A DNA stretch of 64,000 nt, taken from assembly GCA_965246935.1 (NCBI GenBank), contig CBDFGC010000008.1:659018-723017 (forward strand). The letters run 5' to 3'. Positions 63,518 through 64,000 of this stretch are shown here, piece by piece; within the stretch, counting starts at the first letter, position 1, and every line of letters starts with the position of its first letter. The DNA comes from JAZKFT01 sp965246935. Its GTDB lineage: Bacteria > Bacteroidota > Bacteroidia > Chitinophagales > Chitinophagaceae. Made by a program: the position numbers and the translations under genes. The notes below the pieces were generated by a model. It was not told where the DNA came from. It saw nothing but the letters and a program-made list of their open reading frames with translations, and made no database searches.

Positions 63518-64000
63518 ATGAGTTTACGTCTTGGCGATACCGCCCCTGATTTTACTGCCGAATCAAGTATTGGCGAAATTAATTTTTATAAATACCTCGG
63601 TGATAGCTGGGGCGTATTGTTCAGCCATCCCGGCGATTACACACCGGTTTGTACCACTGAACTAGGCCGTACGGCGGCGCTGAAAAGTGAATTTGAAAAA
63701 CGGAATGTAAAAGTATTGGCCGTTAGCGTGGACAACTTAGAAAAGCATACCGGCTGGATCAACGACATCAACGAAACCCAAAATGTAGCGGTTGATTTCC
63801 CCATACTGGCCGACCCTAACCGGGTAATATCGGAACTGTACGATATGATACATCCGAATGCCACTGTAAATGCTACGGTGAGGAGCCTGTTTATTATTGG
63901 CCCGGATAAAAAAGTGAAACTGATGATTACTTACCCCGCCAGTACCGGCCGCAACTTTGTGGAAGTGCTGCGGGTAATTGACAGCCTGCAACTCACCGCT
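63518..64000 (+). CDS. Peroxiredoxin (Prx6/AhpC-TSA type), cut by the window end
   Basis: The first 161 residues are present: SLRLGDTAPDFTAES, then FSHPGDYTPVCTTELG with the peroxidatic Cys and Thr, the PILADPNRVISELYDMI segment and the later conserved Arg in TVRSLFIIGP. It reduces peroxides. The pattern fits the 1-Cys Prx6 group. It is divergent from the Rrf2 gene. The 3' end lies outside the window. Confidence 0.94.
   Translation, partial: MSLRLGDTAPDFTAESSIGEINFYKYLGDSWGVLFSHPGDYTPVCTTELGRTAALKSEFEKRNVKVLAVSVDNLEKHTGWINDINETQNVAVDFPILADPNRVISELYDMIHPNATVNATVRSLFIIGPDKKVKLMITYPASTGRNFVEVLRVIDSLQLTA

Noticed and set aside
1..64000. Search for an integrase, recombinase or encapsulin gene that would explain the gene-tail insertions, the inverted-repeat segment or the EncFtn protein
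   Set aside because: None was found; the only transposase is the IS3-family OrfA/OrfB, whose ends do not match those structures.

Overview
The window looks like a chromosome segment of a Bacteroidota bacterium, most likely of the Chitinophagaceae or close by. The signs are a C-terminal type IX sorting domain on a secreted peptidase, an ECF sigma factor with the hydrophobic tail common in this phylum, DUF4293 and HYC_CC_PP family proteins, many AraC regulators, AT-rich intergenic DNA and TAnnTTTG-like promoter elements. No rRNA, tRNA or CRISPR array was seen.

Layout. 0.2-8 kb: a sugar-related locus (AraC, ECF sigma factor, LacI regulator, GH2 glycosidase, PhyH-type dioxygenase, small membrane protein) bracketed by two paralogous AraC regulators. 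8.4-12.7 kb: a secreted M28 peptidase and an AraC/aldo-keto reductase pair. 13.5-23.6 kb: a metal (probably copper) handling region with a NicO-like membrane protein, a Cys-rich four-helix copper protein, an orphan EncFtn-like ferritin, an HMA-AraC regulator, HMA/MauE-like, HYC_CC_PP, HMA, Met/His-rich outer-membrane and heavy-metal-binding proteins. 25-38 kb: mrp (apbC), a PIN-domain toxin-antitoxin pair, a standalone CheB, a 1464-residue CheB-CheR-PAS-histidine kinase, a response regulator, and a two-gene cassette with a papain-like (C10/C39-like) cysteine peptidase and what looks like a separately encoded propeptide or inhibitor. 39.7-53.5 kb: mainly housekeeping genes (exonuclease/GIY-YIG protein, YbdK-type ligase, SHMT, SerC, DUF502), plus an IS3-family element and a MazF-like toxin-antitoxin pair. 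53.7-61.7 kb: a TetR-TolC-adaptor-RND efflux operon whose distal half carries many frameshifts. 62-64 kb: truA (frameshifted), an Rrf2 regulator and a peroxiredoxin cut by the window edge.

Two things stand out. First, both toxin-antitoxin modules lie directly downstream of a housekeeping gene (mrp, ybdK), and in both cases a second copy of that gene's 3' end lies on the far side of the module. A third mrp-like tail lies at 37.8 kb. This suggests that accessory DNA accretes at gene 3' ends and that the host reading frame is restored each time. No integrase is visible. Second, the intergenic DNA is full of non-coding elements built from nested palindromes. One family has four copies with shared terminal inverted repeats, and three of these have perfect 3-bp target duplications. 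A 192-bp relative is caught inside another repeat whose uninterrupted site is also present. Frameshifts cluster from 52 kb to the right end, so either that part is decaying or its base accuracy is low.
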